64,000 nucleotides of DNA from Deinococcus deserti VCD115 (GCF_000020685.1 NC_012526.1:1714001-1778000); one strand, 5' to 3'; counted from the first letter of the stretch, positions 48,331 through 59,941 are shown. Notes: generated by a model from the letters alone, not told the origin. Program-made: numbers and translations.

Positions 48331-49872
48331 TTGAATACGCCGCTGACACCCCTGGAGCCCATGCTCCGCACCTTCGCCGTCTATCCAGACCGGCCTGCCC
48401 TGATTCAGGACACAGCAGTCATCTGCTACGCGGAACTGGCCGACCGGACCGCACGGCTGCTCACCCTGTTGCGGGAAAGTGGACTACAGCCAGGCGGCCA
48501 TGTCCTGCTGATTTCGCCCAACACGCCCGACGCCCTGCTGGCATTTCACGCCGTGCCGCTCGCGGGAGGCGTCATTGTGCCTCTTAATCCGGCGTTTGGG
48601 GACGAAGCCCTGAATTTTCTGAGTGTCCACGCCGACCCTCAGGTGGCCCTGATTGATGCTGCGCATCTTCCACGGGTCCAGACCACCCTGGAGACCTTGA
48701 ATATCCCGGTGATTGTGACGGGTGATTCTGATCTGGCCGCGCGGCTTGGAGCCCTGCGTCCCTCTCCGCTCAAGGTGCCCGAAAACCTGGACGAGGACTC
48801 CCCGATCAGCATCAATTACACGTCAGGAACCACCAGCGACCCGAAAGGCGTGATGTTGACGCACCGCAACGCCTTTCTCTGCCTGGGCAACCTGCTCTAC
48901 CACCTGAATCTGCGCCCACACAGCGTGCTGCTCCATGCGCTGCCTCTGGCGCACGGCAACGGCTGGGGCTGCGCCTGGGCGGTCACGGCAGCCGGAGCTA
49001 CCCACGTTCCCCTGCCTGACCCACGTGGCCTGCGCGAGGCCCTGTGCGTGCAGGGGATCACTCACCTGTACGCCTCCCCTGCCCTGCTGACCTCACTGAC
49101 CGATCCGGCTGCGGCAGCCACCCTGCCGCAGCCGGTGAAGCTGCTGCTTGCGGGCACCAGCCCCAACCCACGGGTGCTGCGAACCCTGCAGCAGCAGGGG
49201 TTCGAAGTGCTGCATGGCTACGGCCTGACCGAAACGAGCGCCGTGATGGTCGTCACGGACGAGGCTGATCTCGGGGGTCTACCCGACGCACCCCAGGTTC
49301 TGGCGCGCCAGGGTCACCCCATGATCTTCGGAGGACAGCTGGACGTGGTCCTTGACAGCGGCGCTGCTGTTCCCCATGACGGGCAGACTCCTGGCGAGAT
49401 CATTATCCGCAGCAACTTGGTCATGAAGGGCTACTACAAAAACCGCTCAGCAACCCGGCGCGCCATCAAGCATGGCTGGCTCCACACCGGCGATCTGGCC
49501 GTCGTGCACCCCGACTGCCGGGTGGAAATTCTCGACCGCGAGGGCGACCTCTTGAAAGTCCAGGGCCAGCCGGTCTCCAGCGCCCAGATCGAGGCCGTGC
49601 TGTACCGGCACCCCAGTGTGCGCGAAGCGGTGGTGGTGGCGGCGCGCAGCAGCGAGGGGGACCTGCCGGTGGCCTTCGTCACGCTGCATCCAGGCGCCCA
49701 GGTGCTGGGCCGGGAACTCTTGGGATTCTGTGCGCCGCATCTGCCTGCCCATGCCCTGCCGCGCCGGGTGCAGCTGGTGCCCGAACTTCCTAAAACCGCC
49801 AGTGGGAAAGTGCTGAAGCATGTGCTGCGAGCGCAGGTCCGCGAGAAACAAGTAGTTCAGCCCGCCGACTGA
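48331..49872 (+). CDS. AMP-dependent acyl-CoA synthetase
   Basis: A 513-residue ligase. 'SINYTSGTTSDPKGVMLTHRNAF' (about 165-187) is the P-loop, 'HGYGLTETSAVMVV' (about 298) the A5 motif, 'HGWLHTGDLAVVHPDCRVEILDREGDLLKVQGQPVS' the A7-A8 hinge (about 385-420), and 'LPKTASGKVLKHVLR' the C-terminal catalytic lysine motif. It resembles medium-chain or propionate/malonate-type acyl-CoA synthetases and the DMSP-lyase group 'AMP-binding protein'; the exact acid is unknown. The TTG start has AGGA seven bases upstream; ATG 48361 is an alternative. It is divergent from the acid importer operon and may be controlled with it. Confidence 0.88.
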   Translation: MNTPLTPLEPMLRTFAVYPDRPALIQDTAVICYAELADRTARLLTLLRESGLQPGGHVLLISPNTPDALLAFHAVPLAGGVIVPLNPAFGDEALNFLSVHADPQVALIDAAHLPRVQTTLETLNIPVIVTGDSDLAARLGALRPSPLKVPENLDEDSPISINYTSGTTSDPKGVMLTHRNAFLCLGNLLYHLNLRPHSVLLHALPLAHGNGWGCAWAVTAAGATHVPLPDPRGLREALCVQGITHLYASPALLTSLTDPAAAATLPQPVKLLLAGTSPNPRVLRTLQQQGFEVLHGYGLTETSAVMVVTDEADLGGLPDAPQVLARQGHPMIFGGQLDVVLDSGAAVPHDGQTPGEIIIRSNLVMKGYYKNRSATRRAIKHGWLHTGDLAVVHPDCRVEILDREGDLLKVQGQPVSSAQIEAVLYRHPSVREAVVVAARSSEGDLPVAFVTLHPGAQVLGRELLGFCAPHLPAHALPRRVQLVPELPKTASGKVLKHVLRAQVREKQVVQPAD

Positions 49873-49892
49873 CGACCCGCACTCGGACCCGG

Positions 49893-49898
49893 TAGTTT
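49893..49898 (+). promoter_or_regulatory. -10 box (TAGTTT) seven bases before the GGDEF gene ATG
   Basis: TAGTTT and a seven-base spacer to ATG 49906, with AGGTGAC in between. Leaderless layout. Confidence 0.5.
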
Positions 49899-49905
49899 AG
49901 GTGAC

Positions 49906-51522
49906 ATGTCTGACCCTCTGATGCAAAAGCTGGAGGACGCGTGGCGGTGGCGCGAAAGCGACCCAATGCGCTGTCAGGCCCTGCTGGACGAGGTATCTGG
50001 CACTCTAAACACTTTCGCCACAGAAGACTGGCTTATCCGGACGGCCCGTCAGGTGGTGCATGCCTACCTTGCTTTTCGTGATGCCTGCCAGGCGGAGGCC
50101 CTGTCCGCAGCGACCGAAGCCCTCCAGGTCCTGAACAGCCAGACCTCCTCATGGTGGTATAGCCGGGCCCTGAATGTTCGCAGCTGCGCCCTGCTGGAAC
50201 TCGGCGAGTACGAGCAGGCCACCCTGTCCCTGCGCGAGCAGCTCCGCGTCAGCCGCGACAATGGGGACGTTGAAACGGAAGGTTCCGGCCTGCATGACCT
50301 GGGCGTTATGTATACCCGGACCCATCCACAGACTGCAGAAAGCTACCTGCTGTCCGCAAGGGCGGTCTTCGAGGCGCAGCGAAATACGGTGGGGCGCGCC
50401 TTCTGCGCTTACAGTCTGGCAGACCTGCGTGAAGCCCAGGGAAACAGCCCTGAAGCCCTGCAGCTGTATCACGACAGCCTGAGGCACGCCCGGAGTGCCG
50501 GGCATCAACCGATGGAGGTTCTGGTGCTGTCGCGTCTGGGCGAACTGGCCCTGAGCCGTGGCGAGGCACAAGCTGGCGAAGACTGGCTGCGGCAGGCTCT
50601 GGAGCGGGAGACTGGACAGGTGGGCAAGCGGCCGCTGTGGGTCGCGGTACCGCCCCTGGTCCGGCTGATGCTTCACGGGGGTCGCCTGACTGAGGCCCGC
50701 GACATGCTGCTCCAGCAACAGGCCCGGGCACAGAAGGCCGGTATGGTGGTGCCTCTCGTGGCTGTCCATGAGCTGCTGGCCGATGTCTACGAAGCCCTTG
50801 ACGATCCGCGGCGGGCGCTCGAACACTTGCGCGAGTACCAGCGGCTGTTCCGACAGGAGAACAGTGACGAACAGGCCCGGCGGGTGCGTGCGCTGGAAGT
50901 GCTGCACCGCACCGAGCTGGCCCAGCAGGAGGCCGACAATCAGCGTCAGCTTAATGACAGACTGAAGCAGGCTCTTTCCGAACTGGAGACGCTGCACCGG
51001 CAGGTGGCCCGGGCCAGCATTACTGATGAGCTGACCGGTGTGTTCAACCGCCATTTTCTGATGACCCAGGGAGCGGCGCAGGTTCGTCAGAAGACTGGCC
51101 AGTGCGCCAGCGTAGCCATGCTGGACATCGACCATTTCAAGGCTGTCAACGACACTTACGGGCATAGTGGAGGTGACCAGGTGCTGCGGTCTTTCGCTCA
51201 GTTTCTGCAGGCGCAACTGGGAAGCGGGACCCTGCTGTGCCGTTTTGGTGGAGAGGAATTTGTGGTGATCTTTTCGGATATGCCGCCAGAGCAGGCCCTG
51301 CTGCACCTGGACCAGCTGCGCCTGCGCCTGACGGACATGGCGGTACCGGAATTCCCTTCCCTGCAGGTGTCGTTCACGGCCGGAGTGGTTGCCTGCAAGG
51401 ATGGCGACCTGCCGGAGGCCTTACGGCGGGCAGATACATTACTGCTGCGCGGCAAGCGTCAGGGGCGCGGGCGCATTCTTGGAGATCAGGATCTTCCGCA
51501 TCAGTCTCGGGCTCTGCCCTGA
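49906..51522 (+). CDS. TPR-repeat diguanylate cyclase
   Basis: A 538-residue cytoplasmic protein. Residues about 40-340 are tetratricopeptide-like helical repeats (for example 'ALNVRSCALLELGEYEQATLSLREQL' and 'LLADVYEALDDPRRALEHLREYQRLF'). A coiled coil follows (about 330-370), then a GGDEF domain from 'ASITDELTGVFNRHFLM'. The active-site loop is GGEEF at 448-452, with the metal-binding Asp in 'MLDIDHFKAVNDTYGH'. It should make cyclic di-GMP. The inhibitory RxxD site expected just before the GGEEF motif is absent (GSGT there). The TPR part probably senses a protein partner. Confidence 0.9.
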   Translation: MSDPLMQKLEDAWRWRESDPMRCQALLDEVSGTLNTFATEDWLIRTARQVVHAYLAFRDACQAEALSAATEALQVLNSQTSSWWYSRALNVRSCALLELGEYEQATLSLREQLRVSRDNGDVETEGSGLHDLGVMYTRTHPQTAESYLLSARAVFEAQRNTVGRAFCAYSLADLREAQGNSPEALQLYHDSLRHARSAGHQPMEVLVLSRLGELALSRGEAQAGEDWLRQALERETGQVGKRPLWVAVPPLVRLMLHGGRLTEARDMLLQQQARAQKAGMVVPLVAVHELLADVYEALDDPRRALEHLREYQRLFRQENSDEQARRVRALEVLHRTELAQQEADNQRQLNDRLKQALSELETLHRQVARASITDELTGVFNRHFLMTQGAAQVRQKTGQCASVAMLDIDHFKAVNDTYGHSGGDQVLRSFAQFLQAQLGSGTLLCRFGGEEFVVIFSDMPPEQALLHLDQLRLRLTDMAVPEFPSLQVSFTAGVVACKDGDLPEALRRADTLLLRGKRQGRGRILGDQDLPHQSRALP

Positions 51523-51544
51523 CGCAGCTTTCCTCACCCTCTGG

Positions 51545-51550
51545 TACCTT
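51545..51550 (+). promoter_or_regulatory. -10 box (TACCTT) six bases before rnhB ATG
   Basis: TACCTT and a six-base spacer to ATG 51557, about 25 bases after the GGDEF stop. Confidence 0.55.
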
Positions 51551-51556
51551 CGCCCT

Positions 51557-52213
51557 ATGGCCTCTCCTTCCGTGACTCCTGATTGGGCCTACGAACGCGA
51601 ACACTGGCGCCGGGGCTACTTCCGCGTTGCCGGGGTCGACGAAGCCGGGCGAGGTGCCTGGGCCGGACCAGTCACTGTGGCAGCAGTGATTCTGCCGGGG
51701 CTCGCTCAGGAATACCCTTTTCGCGACAGCAAACAGCTCAGCGCCTCGCAGCGGGAGGCATGTGCACAGGAGGTCCGCCGCGTGGCCCTGAGTTACGCCG
51801 TTGAACATGCCTGGCCCGAGGAAATCGAGCGGCTGAATATTCTGGGAGCGACTCACGCAGCTGCGGCGCGCGCCCTGGCCCGGCTGGACCCGGCGCCTCA
51901 GGCCCTGATCACTGATTACCTGAAGTTGCGCACGAGCCTGCCGCTGTCCGCTCCGCCCCGGGCTGACGCGCTGAGCTACACGGTCGCCGCCGCCAGCCTG
52001 CTGGCCAAGACCGAACGCGACCACCTGATGCTGGAGCTGGACCTCCAGCACCCTGGCTACGGCTTTGCAGGCCATAAGGGATACGGGGCCCCAGCGCACC
52101 GCGCAGCCCTGGCGGAACTGGGGGTCAGCCCCGTGCATCGGCGCAGTTACGCGCCTATCCGGGCCCTGCTGGAAGCACCGACGCCGCTGCTTACGCTCCC
52201 GGGGCCCAGGTGA
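51557..52213 (+). CDS. rnhB: Ribonuclease HII
   Basis: A 218-residue protein. 'VAGVDEAGRGAWAGPVTVAAVIL' (about 22-44) has the DEAGRG motif, 'DSKQLSASQRE' follows, 'ALITDYLKL' supplies the third acid and 'HPGYGFAGHKGYGAPAHRAAL' the C-terminal signature. It cuts RNA within DNA duplexes at ribonucleotides. ATG 51557 is chosen because TACCTT lies six bases upstream; the open frame reaches 56 codons further back through the GGDEF gene. Confidence 0.95.
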   Translation: MASPSVTPDWAYEREHWRRGYFRVAGVDEAGRGAWAGPVTVAAVILPGLAQEYPFRDSKQLSASQREACAQEVRRVALSYAVEHAWPEEIERLNILGATHAAAARALARLDPAPQALITDYLKLRTSLPLSAPPRADALSYTVAAASLLAKTERDHLMLELDLQHPGYGFAGHKGYGAPAHRAALAELGVSPVHRRSYAPIRALLEAPTPLLTLPGPR

Positions 52214-52577
52214 CCAGGTGACCAGGGCGCGCAGATGCACTCGGTCAGCGTGGCTGCCCGGCGCCGATTGCGCAGCCCATGATCTGGCAGCGGTCCGGGT
52301 GGTGTATCGAGGGAGCCGGACGACGGCGCAGGCCCTACAAGTTTTCAGCATGACCTGCGCCTGACAGCTGTGGCGAACATGTCACAGGCAGTGAGCAGCT
52401 CCTCAGGGAGCCGGACCGGCCAGCACCAGGGCAAGGAAATCGTTCCTTACTGCTCCTAGAGGATAAGTGGGCAAGGCGCGGCGCCGGAGCGTACGTGGAC
52501 CCCCTGTGGGTCTGCTCAACAGAAGGTATCTGTGGAGACCAGTCCAGGCCAGCCGTGCGTTTCATTCACCACCCCGC
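52214..52577. other. Gap without a supported gene before lepA
   Basis: About 365 bases. A short direct repeat (CCAGGTGA twice at 52207-52221) and a GCTCC/GGGAGC stem near 52398 are the only structures I notice; no T-run terminator. Confidence 0.4.
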
Positions 52578-52583
52578 TAGACT
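52578..52583 (+). promoter_or_regulatory. -10 box (TAGACT) seven bases before GTG of lepA
   Basis: TAGACT and a seven-base spacer to GTG 52591. It shows that the 32 in-frame codons upstream are not translated. Confidence 0.6.
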
Positions 52584-52590
52584 GCAAGGT

Positions 52591-54378
<1,788 letters not shown>

Positions 54379-54392
54379 TTTTTCACTTCCTA

Positions 54393-54427
54393 AAAGGACG
54401 CCCCCAGAATCATTGGGGACGTCCTTT
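54393..54427. terminator. Hairpin terminator after lepA
   Basis: AAAGGACG pairs with CGTCCTTT and CCCC with GGGG around a nine-base loop; the symmetric A/T ends make it usable on both strands. Confidence 0.8.
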
Positions 54428-54498
54428 CTGCTCCGGGGGTGGGGATTGACACTGACTTTGTCTCGTCTCCCGTAACGGTTCTGTCATACCTCCCGACA

Positions 54499-54504
54499 TA
54501 GCTT
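54499..54504 (+). promoter_or_regulatory. -10 box (TAGCTT) seven bases before the histidine kinase ATG
   Basis: TAGCTT and a seven-base spacer to ATG 54512. A TTGACA at 54446 is too far upstream to pair with it. Confidence 0.5.
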
Positions 54505-54511
54505 GAGAAGC

Positions 54512-55585
54512 ATGAGCCGCCTGCCATTTCTGGTGCGCCCGGTCCCACAACAGGGTGCCGTGCGGCTCAGTACGCTACGTACCCAGTTCACGCTGGTGAT
54601 TTTTCTTCTGGCCTTTCTACCCAATCTGGTTCTAACTCTCAGCGCACGGCCAGCCTCCCCCAGCCCAACGCTGCTGGCGTGGATGCTGCTGGTGGCGGGC
54701 CTGTGCGGCTTGCTGGGCTACCTGCTCAGCGGTGCGCTGCTGCGCCCATTGAGCAGATTGGAACGGGAACTGGAACGTGGCCGCCTGACCGATATCCACG
54801 ACGACGATCCAGCTGAAATTCGTGCATTGCGGGAAGCCTTTTCTCACTTGCTCAGCCGGCTCAGCACTGAGCAGACACGCCGCAACGCATTCATGGCAAC
54901 CCTGGTTCACGACCTGAAAACTCCGTTGATTGCTACCAGTCACCTGACCCATGCCCTGGCCACGCTGCCCCTGCCTGAAGAGGAACGACGTGAAGTAGGT
55001 CAGCATATCCAGGCGGAAACCGGCCGCCTCCTGGCACTGGTACAGCAGATGGCCGACGCTCATCGGTTCGAGCGTGAGGACGTAAAGATCCATCCTGAGC
55101 TCACCGACTTGCGGTCCCTGCTGAGTGCCGTCGCGCAGCGTCTGGAGTCCCAGGCCCAGGCCCAAGGGGTGGCCCTGAGTGTGCACGGCGCGGGAAGTGC
55201 CTGTGTGGACCGCAGTGTGTTGGAACGGGCCATAACCAATCTGGCTGACAACGCCGTGCGCTTCGCCCGAAGCCAGGTGCAACTGCACGTCACGAGTCAT
55301 GGTCTTGCCGTGCTGGACGACGGCCCCGGTCTGCAAGCCCCTCTTGAGGACCTGGCTCAGCCGTTCAATTCACAACCCACCATCATTGCCGGCCAGCAGT
55401 ACACCGCCGGTACCGCTGGCCTCGGTCTGTACATCACCCGCCGTGTTGCTGAAGCCCATGGTGGTCACCTTCTCTACGAACGCCAAACCCTCCCCCTGCC
55501 CAGTTCCGACACATCCGCAACCCTGCCCTCACCTGCAGCGGGTCATACCGCTCTGTTCATCGTTCTCCCGGAGGTTTTGCCATGA
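54512..55585 (+). CDS. Sensor histidine kinase (HisKA type)
   Basis: A 357-residue kinase. Two membrane segments (about 27-46 and 55-78) enclose almost no periplasmic loop, so the signal is probably sensed in or at the membrane. A HAMP-like stretch ('LLRPLSRLERELERGRLTDI') precedes the HisKA domain with His133 in 'VHDLKTPL', the N box 'NLADNAVRFA', and 'LDDGPGL' and 'GLGLYITRRVAEAHGG' as G boxes. It overlaps the response-regulator gene by ATGA. A HisKA-class kinase with a NarL-class partner is uncommon. Confidence 0.9.
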   Translation: MSRLPFLVRPVPQQGAVRLSTLRTQFTLVIFLLAFLPNLVLTLSARPASPSPTLLAWMLLVAGLCGLLGYLLSGALLRPLSRLERELERGRLTDIHDDDPAEIRALREAFSHLLSRLSTEQTRRNAFMATLVHDLKTPLIATSHLTHALATLPLPEEERREVGQHIQAETGRLLALVQQMADAHRFEREDVKIHPELTDLRSLLSAVAQRLESQAQAQGVALSVHGAGSACVDRSVLERAITNLADNAVRFARSQVQLHVTSHGLAVLDDGPGLQAPLEDLAQPFNSQPTIIAGQQYTAGTAGLGLYITRRVAEAHGGHLLYERQTLPLPSSDTSATLPSPAAGHTALFIVLPEVLP

Positions 55586-56166
55586 GACTAGTAATTGCCG
55601 ACGACCATCCCCTGTTCCGCATGGGCCTCAAATACGCCCTGATTCAGCAGGGATTCGACGTGGTGGCCGAAGCGGCTGACGGCGTCAGTGCCCTGGAAGC
55701 CTGCCGCCGCCTGGTGCCCGACGCGGCACTGCTGGACGTCAAGATGCCGGGGATGACGGGCATTGAGGTCTGTGAGAAGCTGCGCCTGACTCATCCGGAA
55801 GTCGTAGGCGTGCTGATCACGACCTTCTCCGAGCCCGCTATCGTCCAGGCGGCCCGCAGCGCCGGGGCACGCGGGTACGTCAGCAAGGAGACGGATCCGG
55901 AAAGTCTGGCCCGTCAGGTCCGCGACATTGTCATGCACCCGGAAATCGATCGCCTGCCTCATGTGGATGTCCCCCGTCTGACTCCCCGCGAATCCGAGGT
56001 CCTGCCGTTACTGGCTTTGGGATACAGCAACAAGGAAATTGCCAAGAACCTGGGCGTGAGCCCAGATACGGTCAAAGACCACCTCGCACGCCTGTATTCC
56101 AAGCTTGATGCCGGTGACCGCACCGAGGCAGTCAGCCGCGCACGCAGTATCGGATTGCTGAGCTAA
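55582..56166 (+). CDS. NarL/FixJ-family response regulator
   Basis: A 194-residue regulator. Receiver residues about 1-120 have the acid pair in 'IADDHPLF', the phospho-acceptor Asp52 in 'LLDVKMPGMTG', and Lys near 100 in 'GYVSKETD'. The LuxR-type helix-turn-helix is 'LTPRESEVLPLLALGYSNKEIAKNLGVSPDTVKDHLARLYSKLDAGDRTEAV'. It binds DNA as a dimer when phosphorylated by the kinase encoded upstream (ATGA overlap). A hairpin follows 17 bases after the stop. Confidence 0.95.
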   Translation: MRLVIADDHPLFRMGLKYALIQQGFDVVAEAADGVSALEACRRLVPDAALLDVKMPGMTGIEVCEKLRLTHPEVVGVLITTFSEPAIVQAARSAGARGYVSKETDPESLARQVRDIVMHPEIDRLPHVDVPRLTPRESEVLPLLALGYSNKEIAKNLGVSPDTVKDHLARLYSKLDAGDRTEAVSRARSIGLLS

Positions 56167-56182
56167 GGGCAATGGGAACCAG

Positions 56183-56208
56183 CACCGGGAGGCACCAACC
56201 TCCCGGTG
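56183..56208 (+). terminator. Hairpin after the two-component operon
   Basis: A 10-bp perfect stem CACCGGGAGG/CCTCCCGGTG with a six-base loop; a weak T-run follows. Confidence 0.65.
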
Positions 56209-56219
56209 AACCTTTGTAA

Positions 56220-56640
56220 TCACCAACCAGGTGCGGAGCGAACCTGAGCTTTGGGGAATTGAAAGAACACGGTGATGTCTGCATATCGTCGTGACCGGAG
56301 GATAAGATTCAGGACGCAATCACTCGTGTTTCCGACGACCATTGAGACTCCAAAATCCGGCAGGTAACCGTTGAGCTCAAAGGCGACGATCTTATCATCC
56401 AGATTGCCTGGTCGAATCGCGTACTGACGACTTGTCGCTTCGCTAAACCTCAGGCCTGTGGTTTACAGCTCGAGTAGTCGCATAGACCGCACATCCACCA
56501 CGATGCGGAGGAGGCACATCATGTCCTTTCTCTGGGACAGCATTCCAGCAGCACCATCGAAGTCCTCAACATTTCCGGCACTTCACAGGTGGAATCACAA
56601 GGTCTCAAACTGTTCATGGTTATTCTATTTGTAAGGGTTC
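56220..56640 (-). pseudogene. Decayed gene, family uncertain
   Basis: Minus-strand frames here give three consecutive protein-like pieces in different frames. The first runs from ATG near 56617 ('MNSLRPCDSTCEVPE'). The second contains 'EDFDGAAGMLSQRKDMMCLLR' and ends in TAA at 56463. The third lacks a start and contains 'RPGNLDDKIVAFELNGYLP', then 'DFGVSMVVGNTSDCVLNLILR', ending at 56220. The last two together have the length and strand-helix rhythm of a small single-domain protein of about 120 residues, broken by one frameshift and one stop. The family is not certain; a weak resemblance to STAS-like/SpoIIAA domains is all I can offer. Confidence 0.35.
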
Positions 56641-56850
56641 CCTGAGTGCAGCTGGTTCGTTGAGGCCGGTCTTTGGAAGGTCCACCAGATAAACGGCAAC
56701 GGGTACTGAAAACTTACCGAGACATAAGCCATGGATCTGAGGAGTTCTGATGCCTGCAGGTCTGAGGGCCCAAAAATGCTCCTGAGCCCGGTAGAACGTA
56801 CGACGAATCTTTTCACAAGCTAAACTATGGTGGACTTGGAATCTTAGCAT
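56620..56850 (-). CDS. Doubtful 76-residue ORF at the edge of the AT-rich gap
   Basis: The frame includes 'HFWALRPAGIRTPQIHGLCL' and ends 'VDLPKTGLNEPAALREPLQIE'. The last 40 residues read like real protein, but the N-terminal part does not, and no ribosome site or -10 box fits the start. It may be the surviving 3' end of the older gene that continues into the decayed piece downstream. Confidence 0.25.
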   Translation of the reverse strand: MLRFQVHHSLACEKIRRTFYRAQEHFWALRPAGIRTPQIHGLCLGKFSVPVAVYLVDLPKTGLNEPAALREPLQIE

Positions 56851-57319
56851 GCTCGTCCCATTTTTTTATTGTCCTGCCGAACTTAATACTTAAAAAATTC
56901 ACTGGTATCAAAGAATTGTCATCGAAATATTACAACTGCAGCCCTTTAGTTTACTGGCCAGTCACTGAAGAAAGCACCGCCAACCTTCCTTCTTATATCT
57001 TTTTTATATTTTAAATTGAGTTAAGCGTTAAACTTATGACTGATCTTGAAGTTTGTAGAAGCGTTAAATCGCCAGGGCATTTCCTGGTTTTAATTAGCCG
57101 TTCAAGCAGGGTATTGTATCGAAATTAATATGTGCTTACTAGGATCAGGCAGCACGCAGGAGCCAAATATTTTTTCGGAAAATTTCTTCTAATTCGAAGA
57201 CTTGGGCTGACTTCATGAGAAAAAGCTATTGAGTTTCTTCATTCATCAGCGTCCTCCCTTAATATTGAGAAATTTCGTGACAAACAACCTCATGGCCTCT
57301 GGTATTGGTAGCTAAACTT
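56851..57319. other. AT-rich intergenic region
   Basis: About 470 bases, strikingly AT-rich against the GC-rich genome, with long T and A runs. An exact 13-base repeat, TAAACTTATGACT, occurs at 57029-57041 and again at 57313-57325, where it includes the start codon of the GGDEF gene. After the first copy a 30-codon ORF (57036-57128) can be read. No hairpin with a T-run was found. Confidence 0.5.
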
Positions 57320-58186
57320 ATGACTCCTGTGCTTGTTCCCCAAGAAGTACCAACCCCGCAGCCTGAGGAAGGATTGCTGCTTAGGCTGGTTGCTGCAAGG
57401 ACTAAGCAGGAAGTACTTCATCAGCTCCTGGAAGGCATACCCGGTCTCCGTGGTCTCACTTTATGGGGCGAGGACGGCACAAGCCTTATTGCATGGGCCG
57501 GTGAGCGCCAGGAGCAGAACGGTGAGCGCCTGCCCCTTTCAGAAGATCCGGAATACTGGCTGAGCTCAGAACCCGTTATCAAATTTCCACCTGAGATTCT
57601 GGCGGTCGCGGAACTCCGACTTCTTTATCTTGATGCTCAGGACACAAGTGTCCGTCTGGGAAATAAACTCGCCACGCTGACCGCCGCAGCCAAGACGGAC
57701 GCGCTGACCGGATTACCCAACCGCCACGCACTTGAAGCAGACCTGAAACGCCTTGATGCTTCGAATAACGCGTTTGCAGTGGTGTTCATTGACCTCGACG
57801 GCTTCAAGGCGATCAATGACCGGTATGGTCACGCCCTGGGAGACTCCTTGCTGAAGGGATACGGACTCTGGCTCTCCCGGGTCACCGGGCCGTGGGGTCG
57901 GGTCTACCGGATGGGGGGAGACGAATACCTCCTGCTGATGACAGACTTTCCAGGATCACCAGAAACGTTTCAGGAGTGGGCCCATGAAAGGCTTCAGATT
58001 CCTTTTGTCGATGGTGTCAGCGCAAGTATCGGTATAGCGTGGCGTCACGAAAACAGTTCAATCAGCGAGGTTATGCGGCTGGCCGACCAGCGCATGTATC
58101 AGGCCAAATCCGAACGATCTGGGCTTCCGCCCTCACGGCGTACAGACCGGCGAACCACCTATAAAATACCTACGCAGAGCAGTTAA
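57320..58186 (+). CDS. GGDEF-domain diguanylate cyclase
   Basis: A 288-residue protein. The first 120 residues are a small, GAF-like sensory part without membrane segments ('LLLRLVAARTKQEVLHQLLEGIPGLRGLTLWGEDG'). The GGDEF domain starts at 'AAKTDALTGLPNRHALEADL', with metal-binding Asp in 'VVFIDLDGFKAINDRYGH' and active loop GGDEY at 199-203. The RxxD inhibitory site is absent. It probably makes cyclic di-GMP. ATG 57320 is used although it lacks both a ribosome site and a clear -10 box; TTG 57305 is an alternative. It lies just behind the AT-rich gap. Confidence 0.85.
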   Translation: MTPVLVPQEVPTPQPEEGLLLRLVAARTKQEVLHQLLEGIPGLRGLTLWGEDGTSLIAWAGERQEQNGERLPLSEDPEYWLSSEPVIKFPPEILAVAELRLLYLDAQDTSVRLGNKLATLTAAAKTDALTGLPNRHALEADLKRLDASNNAFAVVFIDLDGFKAINDRYGHALGDSLLKGYGLWLSRVTGPWGRVYRMGGDEYLLLMTDFPGSPETFQEWAHERLQIPFVDGVSASIGIAWRHENSSISEVMRLADQRMYQAKSERSGLPPSRRTDRRTTYKIPTQSS

Positions 58187-58370
58187 GCCGAAAAACCCCA
58201 CGCAAGAGAGAATCAGGACAGGCGTACCTTGGCTCCTGACACAATATCTACCCTTTGAGTGACTTTGAAGGCTTAAAAGCGGAGAGTTCTGGCTGCAATT
58301 CATAGGGAAAAGCCCTTCAGACGTACGCACATACTTAGCCCGGGATGACCGGTTTACCCGCTGATACCTG

Positions 58371-58376
58371 TACCTT
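58371..58376 (+). promoter_or_regulatory. -10 box (TACCTT) six bases before the aminotransferase ATG
   Basis: TACCTT and a six-base spacer to ATG 58383; leaderless layout. Confidence 0.55.
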
Positions 58377-58382
58377 CAGAGG

Positions 58383-59549
<1,167 letters not shown>

Positions 59550-59935
59550 AGATCTCAGCACGTACAGCAGAACTTCATCAAACCGGTCATTCTCAGGTGC
59601 TGCCGCTTACGTGCAGAGTGTAGCGTTCAGCGTGAAATCATAGAAGTCCAGGTGCTCTGTCACGGTTCCAGATTGAACTGGAGAACATGTTCCTGTTTCA
59701 CCTTATTGTCCGGCGTGAGCACGTCCGCCAGCTCTTGCCGCCCAGGCTATGAAGCCGGCTCCCGTGAGGTTCCCGACGAAAACATGTCGGAACTACCGCT
59801 TAGTCTCATGCCCTGGGCGCTGCCCCCACATTACGCTCGCTATGAGCGGTGCCCTGCGCCACTTACAGCCCGCAGGCATCTGTGTTCCCTGCTGACTGAC
59901 AGGGGCAACCCGGAACCTCAGCTCCTGTATGGGCG
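59550..59935. other. Gap without a supported gene
   Basis: About 385 bases. A minus-strand frame around 59665-59740 reads like a protein C-terminus ('ELADVLTPDNKVKQEHVLQF' then 'NLEP', stop), but it is cut by a stop 24 codons upstream, so at most it is a remnant. The plus-strand extension of the AIM24 frame is not protein-like. Confidence 0.35.
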
Positions 59936-59941
59936 TACTCT
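59936..59941 (+). promoter_or_regulatory. -10 box (TACTCT) seven bases before the AIM24-family ATG
   Basis: TACTCT and a seven-base spacer to ATG 59949. It removes the 99-codon upstream extension seen in the longest open frame. Confidence 0.55.
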
